Shown here: positions 1 to 8,242 of the stretch, piece after piece
Layout: each line of letters begins with the position of its first letter
How positions within the stretch are numbered: the stretch's first letter is position 1
NCBI GenBank assembly: GCA_023419605.1
Contig: JAEZXR010000089.1
Coordinates: forward strand, 55,499-119,498
Direction: 5' to 3'
Length of the DNA stretch: 64,000 nucleotides
From: Bacillota bacterium
GTDB taxonomy: Bacteria; Bacillota; Clostridia; Acetivibrionales; JAEZXR01
The notes under the pieces: generated by a model
What the model was told of the DNA's origin: nothing
The model's input: only the letters and a program-made list of their open reading frames with translations
Database searches by the model: none
Made by a program: the position numbers and the translations under genes

Positions 1-50
1 CTGTCTCTGGTCTTCTTCAGACCTTCTTTTAACCGATCAAAAAAACCCAT
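1..50 (-). CDS. ftsY: FtsY, signal recognition particle receptor (5' end only)
   Basis: Only the first 16 codons are in the window, reading MGFFDRLKEGLKKTRD, the usual amphipathic N-terminus of clostridial and bacillar FtsY. A GGAGG ribosome binding site precedes the ATG by a normal distance. FtsY is the membrane-associated GTPase that receives SRP-bound ribosomes. Its position right after smc is the standard Firmicutes order, which supports a call that the short fragment alone would not carry. The NG GTPase domain lies beyond the left edge. Confidence 0.8.
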   Translation of the reverse strand, partial: MGFFDRLKEGLKKTRD

Positions 51-84
51 AAATAAATAACCTCCAAGATAATATAATAACGGG

Positions 85-177
85 CGGGTCCACCCTCAAC
101 GCCACCGAGGAGAGTCTTCTTTATCTCTCCTTCTCCCAAAATCAGCAGAAGGGTTCGAGGAATGAGGAACAGACCCG
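85..177 (-). ncRNA. Putative structured RNA or leader upstream of ftsY
   Basis: The smc-ftsY gap can fold, as leftward RNA, into a three-way junction. The closing stem pairs 85-90 with 172-177 and continues, after a small internal loop, as 94-98 with 163-167. Two hairpins sit inside: 109-114 with 125-130, and 129-134 with 147-152. There is no U-run, so it is not a plain terminator. I do not recognise the family. It could be an ftsY leader, a processed RNA or an mRNA stability element. Existence and role are inferred from pairing alone. Confidence 0.35.
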
Positions 178-247
178 TAAAGTACTACCAAATCAATGTT
201 TTATGGCATCCCACATAATTAAAACTATATTTCGGCAAACGCCTACC

Positions 248-3200
248 CTAGCTTGCTTTTTCTCCAAGCTTCAATGACACAACCTTGGACACGCCATGTT
301 CCTGCATGGTTACACCATAGAGGGTATCTGAAGCTTCCATTGTTCCTTTCCTGTGGGTTACCACGATGAACTGGGTGGAGTCGGCAAACTTCCTTAGATA
401 TTGAGAAAAACGGAAGACATTGGCGTCGTCCAGAGCTGCCTCAATTTCGTCAAGAATACAAAAGGGTGTGGGGCTCAGCTTCAGTATGGCAAACAACAGT
501 GCAATGGCTGTGAAAGCTCTTTCTCCACCGGATAAGAGCATCATGTTTTGAAGTTTCTTCCCTGGAGGTTGAACTTCAATCTCAATCCCACTTTCCAGAA
601 CATTCTGCTCGTCCACCAGTTTCAGTTCAGCGCGTCCCCCTTCAAACAGTTCCCGGAAGACAGCACTAAAATTCGCATTGATCAGCCTGAACTGTTCCAT
701 AAACTGCTGCTTCATCTGCGTAGTGATTTCATGGATTACCCGGTTCAGTTTTTCCTTTGCCTGTTCCATGTCATCTCTCTGCACACTCATGAATTCGAAA
801 CGTTCCTTTGTTTTTACATATTCATCAATGGCTGCTACATTAACCGCACCCAGTTCACGGATCTGGTTCCTGTATTCGTTAATGGACTTCTGCGCCTGTG
901 CCATGCTGCCTATATCCTTTTGCAGCTGCAAAGCGTTGGTATAGGTCAGCTCGTATTCATCCCACAGCCTGTTTTGTATTGCTTCCATTTCAGACTCGGT
1001 TTTGGCTCTTTTCACCTCAATACGGTTAAATTCCTCCTGTAAGAGTACAATGTTTTTATTACTGTCCCTTATTTGGTTCAGGGTATCTGCCAACTCCTCC
1101 TCAATGACCTTTCGTTCTTCCGTGATTCTATCCACCTCAAAGGTTTTTCCTGCCTTTTCTTCATTGTACTTTCGAACCAGCTGATTCAGCCCCTCAATTT
1201 TTTCGCGCAAGGACTTTATTTCTTCAGCATTCCTGCCCTTCTCACGGTTTCTTCGATCAGTACTCCGAATAAAATCTTCCTTCTCAGCTTCGATTTTCCC
1301 CAGGGCTTCCCTGACCGTTTGCAAGCTCTCATTAATAGAGTTTACAGATATTTTAAAATCAGTAATATCCGTATGAAGGTTATCTCTCTCCGTTTGACTT
1401 TCTTTATGTTTCTCCTGATGCTGAGCGATAATTTCCTTTGTATCGGAAATATCCTTTTCGATTCCATTCAAATCTTCAATGTGCTTTTGAAGCTCAATAT
1501 AGGTTTCCTCTTCCTGCCTGTAGAGCTGATTTTTTTCCTCCTTTAACATCTCTGCCTTGGCATCCGCTCTGCGCAAATTTTCTTCCACCTGAGCCAACTG
1601 GCTTTCTTCACGTATTTTTACCAATTCATTGTTTCGTATTCTTTCCTCTTCTTCATTAGCTTCTCCAATGACTTCATTCAGCATGGATATAACTTCGGCT
1701 ATATTGTTGTCGATGAGCAATTCTTCCTTTTTTAGCAGCTCGAGCTCATCCCTAATCTCAGTGATCTCCCTGTTTCTGCTGAGAATGCCGCCCGATCTCA
1801 CATCCGCACTACCTCCGGACATGGACCCTCCGGTGTTCAACAAATCCCCTTCGAGAGTTACAATACGGAAACTGTAGCCAAACTTTCGAGCCATACGAAT
1901 ACCTGCATCCAGGTTCTGTACAACGACCACCTTCCCAAGAAGATTCAAGATAATCCCCCGGTATTCCTGGCTGCTGCTGACCAAATCTGCCGCAACTCCG
2001 CAAAATCCTTCCATGTTCTTTAGCTGTTCGAGGGTATGATTCTCCAGATACCGCCCGTTTACAGAACTGATGGGAAGAAATGTCGCTCTTCCAATTCTGT
2101 TTTTCTTCAGGTGCTCGATGGCTCTTTTCGCGTCTTCCTCCGTGGAGGTCACGATGTTCTGTAATGCTCCCCCCAGGGACATCTCGACAGCAGTCTCGTA
2201 TTTCCTGTCTACCGTCACCAATTGTGCAAGAGCCCCACGAATTCCGCTGCCGAATTCCGGAGAGCGCTGGCAGACATTGAGAATTTCCTTTACGCTCCGG
2301 TTATAACCTTCCAGGTTTCGTTCCATATCCTGCAGCATTTTTTGCCGGGAAGCTTTTACCTGCAGATCAGACTTTATACTGTTCTGCCGTTTTCTCTGCT
2401 CCTGAAGTGTTGCCTCCAACTCGCCCTTCTCTTTGTTGAACTGATCCAGCTTGGAACGAGACTGCTTTATTTCATTGTTCACCTTTGAAATAGTAAGGGT
2501 CAGGTCTTCCTTCCTTATGTTCTCCCTATCCTTATCCAGGGTGATATGATAGATCTCGTTATCAATGCTGTTTTGCCTTTTCTTTAAACCTTCTATATGA
2601 TTCTTCACGTTGTTGATTTGCGTCTTTTTATCGGACTGCATGTCCAGCTTGTCCATGATACTGCTTTTCAACAATTCGATATGCCGTTCATTTTCATCCA
2701 GTAAAGCCAGGAGTGCTTCCATTTGCTTTTCATAGTCCGCCAGCTTCACAGAATATTCTGCCTGCTTTCTTTCCAGGTAAGCGACCCGGGTCTGCTTTGC
2801 GGCTTCTTCCTTGGTCAGCTGCTCCAGTTTCGCGTTGATCTCTGCGATTTCACCCTCAATACGTTCCATATTTTGCAGAAGATTATTGATTTTTTCATCA
2901 TTTAGTTTTATTTCGGAATTGCACTTTTCCAAATTGGTTTCCAGATCGTAGTACTGCTGTCTGGAGAGATTCAGTTTCTCCTCCAGGCTTTTCATCAATT
3001 CCGTCTTTTGCTGGTTTTCCCGTGTGATGCTCTCCAGCTTGGAATTTTCATCTTCAATGTTCTGCCGAATGACAGAATAGTGATCTTCAAACTCCTTTAT
3101 CTTCTCCTTGAACTTTCCTATATTTTCTATGTATACATTAACTTCCAATTCCTTTAGACTTTCACGGAGAGATAAGTATTTTTTTGCTGTTTCCGACTGT

Positions 3201-3820
3201 TTTCTTAAGGGTTCCAATTGGTTTTCCAATTCACTGATGATATCATTGATCCGCATCAGATTTTGCTGCGTCAAATCCAGCTTCTTTTCCGCCTCCAGTT
3301 TTCTTACCTTGTATTTCATAATACCGGATGCTTCTTCGAAAATATGCCTTCGATCCTCGGATCTGGAGCTCAAAATTTCATCTACACGCCCCTGCCCGAT
3401 GATGGAATAGCCATCTTTCCCCAATCCGGTGTCCAACAAAATCTCATGTATATCTTTAAGACGACATGACGTCTTGTTGATCATATACTCACTTTCACCG
3501 GAACGATAGATTCTTCGAGTGATGGTAACTTCAGTGTATTCAACAGGTAACGCATGATCAGAATTATCGATGGTAAGTGACACCTCTGCAAAACCCATGG
3601 GTTTTCGGTGTTCTGTTCCAGCAAAAATGACATCCTCCATCTTTCCACCACGGAGGGTTTTGGCACTTTGTTCCCCCAGTACCCATCGAACGGCATCGGA
3701 AATATTGCTCTTACCGCTGCCATTAGGTCCAATAACGGAAGTGATTCCCGCATTGAATTCCAGAACTGTTTTATCTGCAAAGGACTTGAAGCCCTGTACT
3801 TCTATCGCTTTAAGGTACAT
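248..3820 (-). CDS. smc: Smc, chromosome condensation and segregation ATPase
   Basis: A 1190-residue protein, normal for bacterial Smc, the ATPase arm of the condensin that loads near origins and aligns chromosome arms. Walker A (GPNGSGKS) is at residues 31-38. Long coiled coils flank a hinge around 520-680 that carries a GGSMSGG motif. The C-terminal head has the ABC signature LSGGE near 1096 and Walker B (FCILDE) near 1120. It sits upstream of ftsY and downstream of the rnc region, as in Bacillus (rnc-smc-ftsY), here with spoVS and a radical SAM gene interposed. ScpA and ScpB are not in the window. Confidence 0.98.
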   Translation of the reverse strand: MYLKAIEVQGFKSFADKTVLEFNAGITSVIGPNGSGKSNISDAVRWVLGEQSAKTLRGGKMEDVIFAGTEHRKPMGFAEVSLTIDNSDHALPVEYTEVTITRRIYRSGESEYMINKTSCRLKDIHEILLDTGLGKDGYSIIGQGRVDEILSSRSEDRRHIFEEASGIMKYKVRKLEAEKKLDLTQQNLMRINDIISELENQLEPLRKQSETAKKYLSLRESLKELEVNVYIENIGKFKEKIKEFEDHYSVIRQNIEDENSKLESITRENQQKTELMKSLEEKLNLSRQQYYDLETNLEKCNSEIKLNDEKINNLLQNMERIEGEIAEINAKLEQLTKEEAAKQTRVAYLERKQAEYSVKLADYEKQMEALLALLDENERHIELLKSSIMDKLDMQSDKKTQINNVKNHIEGLKKRQNSIDNEIYHITLDKDRENIRKEDLTLTISKVNNEIKQSRSKLDQFNKEKGELEATLQEQRKRQNSIKSDLQVKASRQKMLQDMERNLEGYNRSVKEILNVCQRSPEFGSGIRGALAQLVTVDRKYETAVEMSLGGALQNIVTSTEEDAKRAIEHLKKNRIGRATFLPISSVNGRYLENHTLEQLKNMEGFCGVAADLVSSSQEYRGIILNLLGKVVVVQNLDAGIRMARKFGYSFRIVTLEGDLLNTGGSMSGGSADVRSGGILSRNREITEIRDELELLKKEELLIDNNIAEVISMLNEVIGEANEEEERIRNNELVKIREESQLAQVEENLRRADAKAEMLKEEKNQLYRQEEETYIELQKHIEDLNGIEKDISDTKEIIAQHQEKHKESQTERDNLHTDITDFKISVNSINESLQTVREALGKIEAEKEDFIRSTDRRNREKGRNAEEIKSLREKIEGLNQLVRKYNEEKAGKTFEVDRITEERKVIEEELADTLNQIRDSNKNIVLLQEEFNRIEVKRAKTESEMEAIQNRLWDEYELTYTNALQLQKDIGSMAQAQKSINEYRNQIRELGAVNVAAIDEYVKTKERFEFMSVQRDDMEQAKEKLNRVIHEITTQMKQQFMEQFRLINANFSAVFRELFEGGRAELKLVDEQNVLESGIEIEVQPPGKKLQNMMLLSGGERAFTAIALLFAILKLSPTPFCILDEIEAALDDANVFRFSQYLRKFADSTQFIVVTHRKGTMEASDTLYGVTMQEHGVSKVVSLKLGEKAS

Positions 3821-3839
3821 TCATACACCTCGGCTGTAA

Positions 3840-3879
3840 AATTAATAGGGTACCGGTTTCTTCCGGTACCCTATTAATT
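3840..3879 (-). terminator. 17-bp perfect hairpin between spoVS and smc
   Basis: Arms 3840-3856 and 3863-3879 are perfectly complementary around a 6-base loop, with short A/T tracts on each side. It lies after spoVS and just before the smc start, so it most likely ends the spoVS transcript. The U-tract is short (four), so termination may be partial. A possible smc promoter overlaps its upstream edge. Confidence 0.6.
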
Positions 3880-3904
3880 TTAGCATAATTTATGGATTAT
3901 TCAA
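3877..3904 (-). promoter_or_regulatory. Possible sigma-A promoter for smc
   Basis: TTGAAT (3899-3904) and TAAAAT (3877-3882) are separated by 16 bases on the leftward strand. The -10 box overlaps the outer edge of the 17-bp hairpin, so a transcript starting here would include only part of it. The match is moderate and the region is AT-rich. Confidence 0.35.
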
Positions 3905-4092
3905 TATATTTGCCGTAATTCCTGTTCTAACTAAGGTATAGCGGAAATATTTCCTTCACACTTGCGTAGTTTCGCCATAGGATCCATAAATAGTGTAATA
4001 AAATCATAGTAAAAGTTATATTTCGCCAATCCTGAAATACTGTAAAAATAGCAAACAGCCTTTTCCATTCGAATCGTCCGAACGAATTATAA

Positions 4093-4353
4093 TTATCTCG
4101 GCGCTACGAGGAACTTTATCGCTGTCCTTTCCTCTCCGTCTATGCTAATTTCAGAGAAGGCTGGCACAGCAACCAAATCAATACCATTGGGAGCAACAAA
4201 GCCCCGTGTAATGGCAATCGCTTTCACGGCCTGATTTACAGCTCCTGCTCCAACTGCTTGGATTTCCGCGCAGTTATTGTCCCTGATGACTGCAGCCAGG
4301 GCTCCCGCTACTGATTTTGGCTGTGAGTTAGCAGATACCTTTAGCACTTCCAT
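4093..4353 (-). CDS. spoVS: SpoVS, stage V sporulation protein S
   Basis: An 86-residue protein that matches the very conserved SpoVS family over its whole length, including KVSANSQPKSVAGALA near the start and an AVNQAVKAIAI segment. SpoVS is an Alba-like, putatively nucleic-acid-binding protein needed for coat assembly and normal progress of sporulation in Bacillus. AGGAGG lies 8 bases before the ATG. A strong sigma-H-type promoter lies about 55 bases upstream of the start codon, in keeping with the sigma-H dependence known for Bacillus spoVS. A hairpin at 3840-3879 separates it from smc. Confidence 0.96.
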   Translation of the reverse strand: MEVLKVSANSQPKSVAGALAAVIRDNNCAEIQAVGAGAVNQAVKAIAITRGFVAPNGIDLVAVPAFSEISIDGEERTAIKFLVAPR

Positions 4354-4405
4354 TCTTATTTCCTCCTACAAAATAATGGCAAACAACTAGTGTTATTGTA
4401 ATATA

Positions 4406-4430
4406 TTCTACATTTACCATAAAAATCCTT
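4406..4430 (-). promoter_or_regulatory. Sigma-H-type promoter of spoVS
   Basis: On the leftward strand AGGATTT (4424-4430) is followed, 11 bases on, by GTAGAAT ending at 4406. This fits the Bacillus sigma-H consensus RnAGGAwWW-N11/12-RnnGAAT at every defined position. Bacillus spoVS is transcribed by sigma-H, so sequence and function agree. Use of the site here is an inference. Confidence 0.7.
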
Positions 4431-4499
4431 CTTGTTTTTTATGAAACAAAAATTTTTTTTACATATAATGGATAAATGTTGCTAAAAGCCTGCTGCAAT

Positions 4500-5525
4500 T
4501 CATATTTTTCCTATAATTTTTAATCGAATTTGTTTGTGTTTCAACATTTCATGTGACCGTACTTTGACAATTTCAAATCCGTACCTGCTTTTTAACTCCT
4601 CTATATTTGACCGTTTTTGTCCCACAACATTTGATATATCAGAGGATGAAGCATATATTTCAATACCCTGGGAATTCTCCAGATTTGCTGCCTGTATCAC
4701 TTCAATCATGCGACTCAGCATCCTTTTCGACTCTACCAGCTGCCGAAATGCCGGATGAAAAGGTCCCGCCACAACATCCATATTTTCGTTGATTGCATCC
4801 GTTGGTTGTAGCCCCACTCGAATCACCTGAATTCCATTCATCTCATATAAGTCAAGAAGCTGAGCACATAGCCCAACAGCATTCTCCAGCGTCAGCGGGT
4901 TATATTCACCACTTCGGTACATCTTCTCCAGAAAGGTTCCCTTTATGATTAGTGTAGGGTAGATTCTTACGACATCAGGCTTCATACGAATAACCCTTTT
5001 GGCAGTATCCAGTGCTTTACCCACATCATCCTCTGGAAGACCGATCATTGTCTGAATTCCTAATTCAAAACCAAACTCTTTTATCAATATGGATGCAGTT
5101 TCCACATCCTCAATACTATGCCCTCTGCAGCTTTTGGCCAATACCATCCGATCCAGGCTTTGAGCCCCCAGCTCAATAGTTTTTACATTGTATGCCCTCA
5201 GGTATTCCAATATTTCACCGGTAATATAGTCAGGCCGGGTTGACAATCTTATGGAGCGGACTCTCCCGGGAGTAAAATACTCATTGGCAGCTTGCAGAAA
5301 GAGAATTTGCTGGTCTTTGTCGATTCCCGTAAAGCTCCCTCCATAGAAGCCGATTTCCACACAGGTGTCTTCAGAAATGGTAGCCAGGTGCTCTTCTATG
5401 ATTTCCCGCATTCGCTCTACCGTCATTTCGCTCATTTCCCCGCTAATGGCTTTCTGATTGCAGTAAATACAATCAAAAGGGCATCCCTTATGTGGAATAA
5501 ATATAGGTATCACGGTATGTCTCAT
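4500..5525 (-). CDS. Radical SAM protein, Elp3-like
   Basis: A 341-residue radical SAM enzyme. The 4Fe-4S-binding CxxxCxxC is C15-C19-C22 (CPFDCIYC), followed by a YGGSFTGI segment typical of the Elp3/YhcC-like group. There is no C-terminal acetyltransferase domain, so it is not full Elp3. The ATG overlaps the rnc stop by 4 bases (ATGA), so translation is probably coupled. Radical SAM genes of this kind often sit beside rnc in Clostridia, which may hint at RNA modification, but the substrate is unknown. Confidence 0.85.
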   Translation of the reverse strand: MRHTVIPIFIPHKGCPFDCIYCNQKAISGEMSEMTVERMREIIEEHLATISEDTCVEIGFYGGSFTGIDKDQQILFLQAANEYFTPGRVRSIRLSTRPDYITGEILEYLRAYNVKTIELGAQSLDRMVLAKSCRGHSIEDVETASILIKEFGFELGIQTMIGLPEDDVGKALDTAKRVIRMKPDVVRIYPTLIIKGTFLEKMYRSGEYNPLTLENAVGLCAQLLDLYEMNGIQVIRVGLQPTDAINENMDVVAGPFHPAFRQLVESKRMLSRMIEVIQAANLENSQGIEIYASSSDISNVVGQKRSNIEELKSRYGFEIVKVRSHEMLKHKQIRLKIIGKI

Positions 5526-6238
5526 TTTTTGTCTCCACTTTTTTCCAATGCACTCCTGGCAGCATTTTGCTCCGCTTCTTTTTTGCTTTTTCCTTCTCCC
5601 GTTCCTATAACGATTTCGCCTAGTTTTACGTTTGCGACAAATAATTTATCATGATCCGGGCCCTTCTCTTGGACAATTTCGTAACTGATCCTTTTATCGC
5701 CTTTTTTCTGTATCACTTCCTGAAGCTGCGTTTTATAGTCCATTGCAATAGAGCCTTTAGCACATTCATCCACCAGAGCGTCCATCTGTCTGTACACGAA
5801 CTCTTTTGCCACTTCCAGGCCTCCATCCATGTAAATAGCACCAATAACAGCTTCAAATGCATCAGAAAGAAGGGATACTCTTTTCCTGCCTCCTGTAAGT
5901 TCCTCCCCTTTGCCAAGGAGAATAAATTTATAAATCCCGATATTGTTTGAGCACTTTACCAGAGAAGGTTCACAAACGATATTGGCTCGCACCTTCGTCA
6001 ACTCACCTTCACTGAGGTTCGAATATTTTATATATATCTTTTCACTAATGCTGAGTCCTAGAACCGAATCGCCCAAAAATTCGAGCCTCTCATTACTTAA
6101 TAGTTTCATTTCTCTATTTTCATTGGCATAAGAACTATGAGTCAGTGCGAGTATTAGATTATTTTTGTTTTTAAAGCAGTACCCTATATTCTCCTCAAAC
6201 AAATGCAGGCTTTCTTTTAATGCTTCAATATTTTTCAT
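5522..6238 (-). CDS. rnc: Ribonuclease III
   Basis: A 238-residue RNase III that cuts double-stranded RNA, including the rRNA precursor stems. The catalytic signature NERLEFLGD gives E50, E53 and D57, and the second metal-binding pair is D126 and E129 (SDAFEAVIGA). A C-terminal double-stranded RNA-binding domain starts near residue 165 and ends with the usual KKEAEQNAA helix. Its position between the fab genes and smc matches the Bacillus order acpA-rnc-smc-ftsY. Confidence 0.98.
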   Translation of the reverse strand: MKNIEALKESLHLFEENIGYCFKNKNNLILALTHSSYANENREMKLLSNERLEFLGDSVLGLSISEKIYIKYSNLSEGELTKVRANIVCEPSLVKCSNNIGIYKFILLGKGEELTGGRKRVSLLSDAFEAVIGAIYMDGGLEVAKEFVYRQMDALVDECAKGSIAMDYKTQLQEVIQKKGDKRISYEIVQEKGPDHDKLFVANVKLGEIVIGTGEGKSKKEAEQNAARSALEKSGDKK

Positions 6239-6254
6239 TCGTCCTCCAATTCTT

Positions 6255-6336
6255 TATGGGTAATTGGTTATAGGTAATGGATAAAAAGCTTCCTGAAGGA
6301 ACCTCCAATTCCATTGCATATAACCAATCATCCATA
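6255..6336. repeat. Imperfect inverted repeat upstream of rnc
   Basis: ATTGGTTATA followed by TAATGG on the left matches CCATT and TATAACCAAT on the right, enclosing a smaller TTCC-TGA-GGAA hairpin. The whole gap could form a long cruciform or mRNA stem in the 5' region of rnc. It has a low-complexity look and no recognisable family. Confidence 0.4.
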
Positions 6337-6390
6337 ATTCCTTTACTTTAATTTTACGCTGTTAATAAATTATACACAATTATATACCAA

Positions 6391-6416
6391 TAGGGAACGG
6401 ATTACTCCGCTCCCTA
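6391..6416 (-). terminator. Hairpin after fabF
   Basis: An 11-bp stem (6391-6401 with 6406-6416, one G-U pair in leftward RNA) about 45 bases after the fabF stop. No clear U-run follows, so it may be a weak terminator or a 3' stability stem, with read-through into rnc possible. Confidence 0.4.
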
Positions 6417-6462
6417 AAGTTAATTTTTAAACAACCCTGATCAGAATCTCTTCTCTACTTTC

Positions 6463-7701
6463 CTACTGTGCATACTTTTTGAAAACCAGTGCTGCATTAT
6501 GTCCTCCAAATCCGAGAGAGTTGGACAATGCATACTGAACCTCCGCTTTTCTTCCTACATTGGGTACATAGTCGAGATCGCATTCAGGATCCGGCGTTTT
6601 GTAGTTAATGGTAGGAGGCAGAAAGCCTTCCTTTAAAGCCAGTGCGGAAATTATGGCTTCTACGGCACCTGCTGCACCCAGCAGATGGCCGGTCATGGAC
6701 TTGGTTGAACTAACCGCCACGCTCTTTGCATGCTCGCCAAATACGGTTTTAATCGCCGCTGTTTCAAACTTGTCATTATAGGAAGTAGAAGTTCCATGCG
6801 CATTAATGTACCCAATATCTTTCGGTTTAATGTCTGCATCGTCAATGGCCATCTTCATGCAGCGAGCCCCGCCTTCTCCTTCCGGCGCTGGAGCCGTAAT
6901 ATGATATGCATCATTGGTACAACCGTATCCAACAATTTCAGCGATAATGTCGGCACCTCTGTTTACTGCATGCTCCAGTTCTTCGATTACAAGAACGCCT
7001 GCACCTTCGCCCATGACGAATCCGTTTCTTTCAGCATCAAAGGGCCTGCTGGCTGTTTCCGGGTCAGAAGTTTCGGACATCGCCCCCATGGAGCAGAAAC
7101 CTGCAAAAGCCATGGATGTGATGGTAGCTTCCGTTCCACCACACAGCATAATGTCTGCGTCTCCTCGTTCAATTACCTTGAAAGCATCCCCAATGGAATT
7201 CGTTCCTGTCGCACAAGCGGTTACAGCGCAGGAGTTAAATCCTTTTGCACCATATTGGATAGCAATACGTCCGGATGCCATATTGGCAATCATCATAGGG
7301 ATAAAGAAAGGACTTATCCGGCCCGGCCCCTTTTCCAGAAGAACTTTATGCTGCGCCTCAAAGGTCTCCATCCCGCCAATCCCTGAGCCTACAATAACGC
7401 CCATACGGTTTCTGTCTACATTTTCAAGGTTCAATCCTGAACTTTCAACAGCCATCTTGGCAGCCGCCATAGCAAACTGCGTAGATCTGTCCATCCTTTT
7501 TGCTTCTTTTTTGTCTATGAATTCACCCGGTTCAAAATTCTTCACTTCAGCCGCTACTTTTGTAGGCATGTTGGATACATCAATTCTTTCGACAAGGCTT
7601 ATGCCGTTTTTACCTTCCTTGATTGCATTCCAGAAGGGGTCAACCCCTATTCCCAATGAAGATACAACCCCCATGCCGGTTATAACAACACGTTTTTGCA
7701 T
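6463..7701 (-). CDS. fabF: FabF, 3-oxoacyl-ACP synthase II
   Basis: A 412-residue condensing enzyme of type II fatty acid elongation (malonyl-ACP plus acyl-ACP). The Cys-His-His triad of KAS I/II enzymes is complete: C163 in TACATG, H302 in AHGTSTSYND and H339 in MTGHLLGAAGA. Length matches FabF. It lies downstream of acpP but behind a strong terminator with its own possible promoter, so its level may be uncoupled from ACP. Confidence 0.97.
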   Translation of the reverse strand: MQKRVVITGMGVVSSLGIGVDPFWNAIKEGKNGISLVERIDVSNMPTKVAAEVKNFEPGEFIDKKEAKRMDRSTQFAMAAAKMAVESSGLNLENVDRNRMGVIVGSGIGGMETFEAQHKVLLEKGPGRISPFFIPMMIANMASGRIAIQYGAKGFNSCAVTACATGTNSIGDAFKVIERGDADIMLCGGTEATITSMAFAGFCSMGAMSETSDPETASRPFDAERNGFVMGEGAGVLVIEELEHAVNRGADIIAEIVGYGCTNDAYHITAPAPEGEGGARCMKMAIDDADIKPKDIGYINAHGTSTSYNDKFETAAIKTVFGEHAKSVAVSSTKSMTGHLLGAAGAVEAIISALALKEGFLPPTINYKTPDPECDLDYVPNVGRKAEVQYALSNSLGFGGHNAALVFKKYAQ

Positions 7702-7810
7702 ATCTCTCTAAACCTCCTACTCACATTCAGGCTCTATGCATATATAAGCTGCAAATGACAATCCTGGCAGCCAGAGCCCCTATTCTATTACTACTTCTCT
7801 ACCCTATATA

Positions 7811-7839
7811 AAAATAAAGCCTGGTAGCTTTACTGTAAA
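7811..7839 (-). promoter_or_regulatory. Possible promoter of fabF
   Basis: TTTACA (7834-7839) and TATTTT (7811-7816) are 17 bases apart on the leftward strand, between the acpP terminator and fabF. The -10 is weak. The terminator just upstream makes some local promoter plausible. Confidence 0.35.
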
Positions 7840-7898
7840 CAATCAATAAATTCGTCCGTGAAAAGCTTGTATAGACCTTAATCCGGTTTCCTTTGCAT

Positions 7899-7930
7899 AA
7901 AAAAAGCCCCGCGATAGGGGGACTTTTTTT
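7899..7930 (-). terminator. Intrinsic terminator after acpP
   Basis: Seven A residues, a G and a CCCC/GGGG core, then seven T residues on the leftward strand. It begins inside the acpP stop codon. Strong and symmetric, it separates acpP from fabF. Confidence 0.8.
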
Positions 7931-8156
7931 ATGTGTTATTTTTGATGTAATCAACAGCATCACCTACTGTTTGGATCTTTTCAGCTTCGCTGTCAGGAAT
8001 CTCTAAATCAAACTCTTCTTCGAGGGCCATTATCAGCTCAACTATGTCCAGAGAATCAGCTCCCAGGTCATCAATGAAGGAAGACTCCATTGCTATGTCA
8101 TCTTCGTCAACACCTAACTGTTCAACGATTATCTTCTTAACTTTCTCAAATACCAT
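7929..8156 (-). CDS. acpP: Acyl carrier protein
   Basis: A 75-residue acidic protein carrying growing acyl chains on a phosphopantetheine arm. The attachment serine is S35 in GADSLDIVE. The start chosen (MVFEKVKK) follows a full AGGAGGTGA site at normal spacing. A Met six codons upstream lies ahead of that site, whose bases would then encode part of the protein, so it is rejected. The terminator overlaps its stop codon. Confidence 0.97.
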   Translation of the reverse strand: MVFEKVKKIIVEQLGVDEDDIAMESSFIDDLGADSLDIVELIMALEEEFDLEIPDSEAEKIQTVGDAVDYIKNNT

Positions 8157-8242
8157 ATATTCACCTCCTCTCAAAGAGTGGTAGTATTGTTAAAAATAAT
8201 ACCGTATGTAACGTTAGCAAATAATGCTACATAAAGATATTA

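Noticed and set aside
85..177. SRP RNA (4.5S/6S type) next to ftsY
   Set aside because: The conserved SRP apical motif (GGUCAGG..GGAAGCAGCC) is absent.
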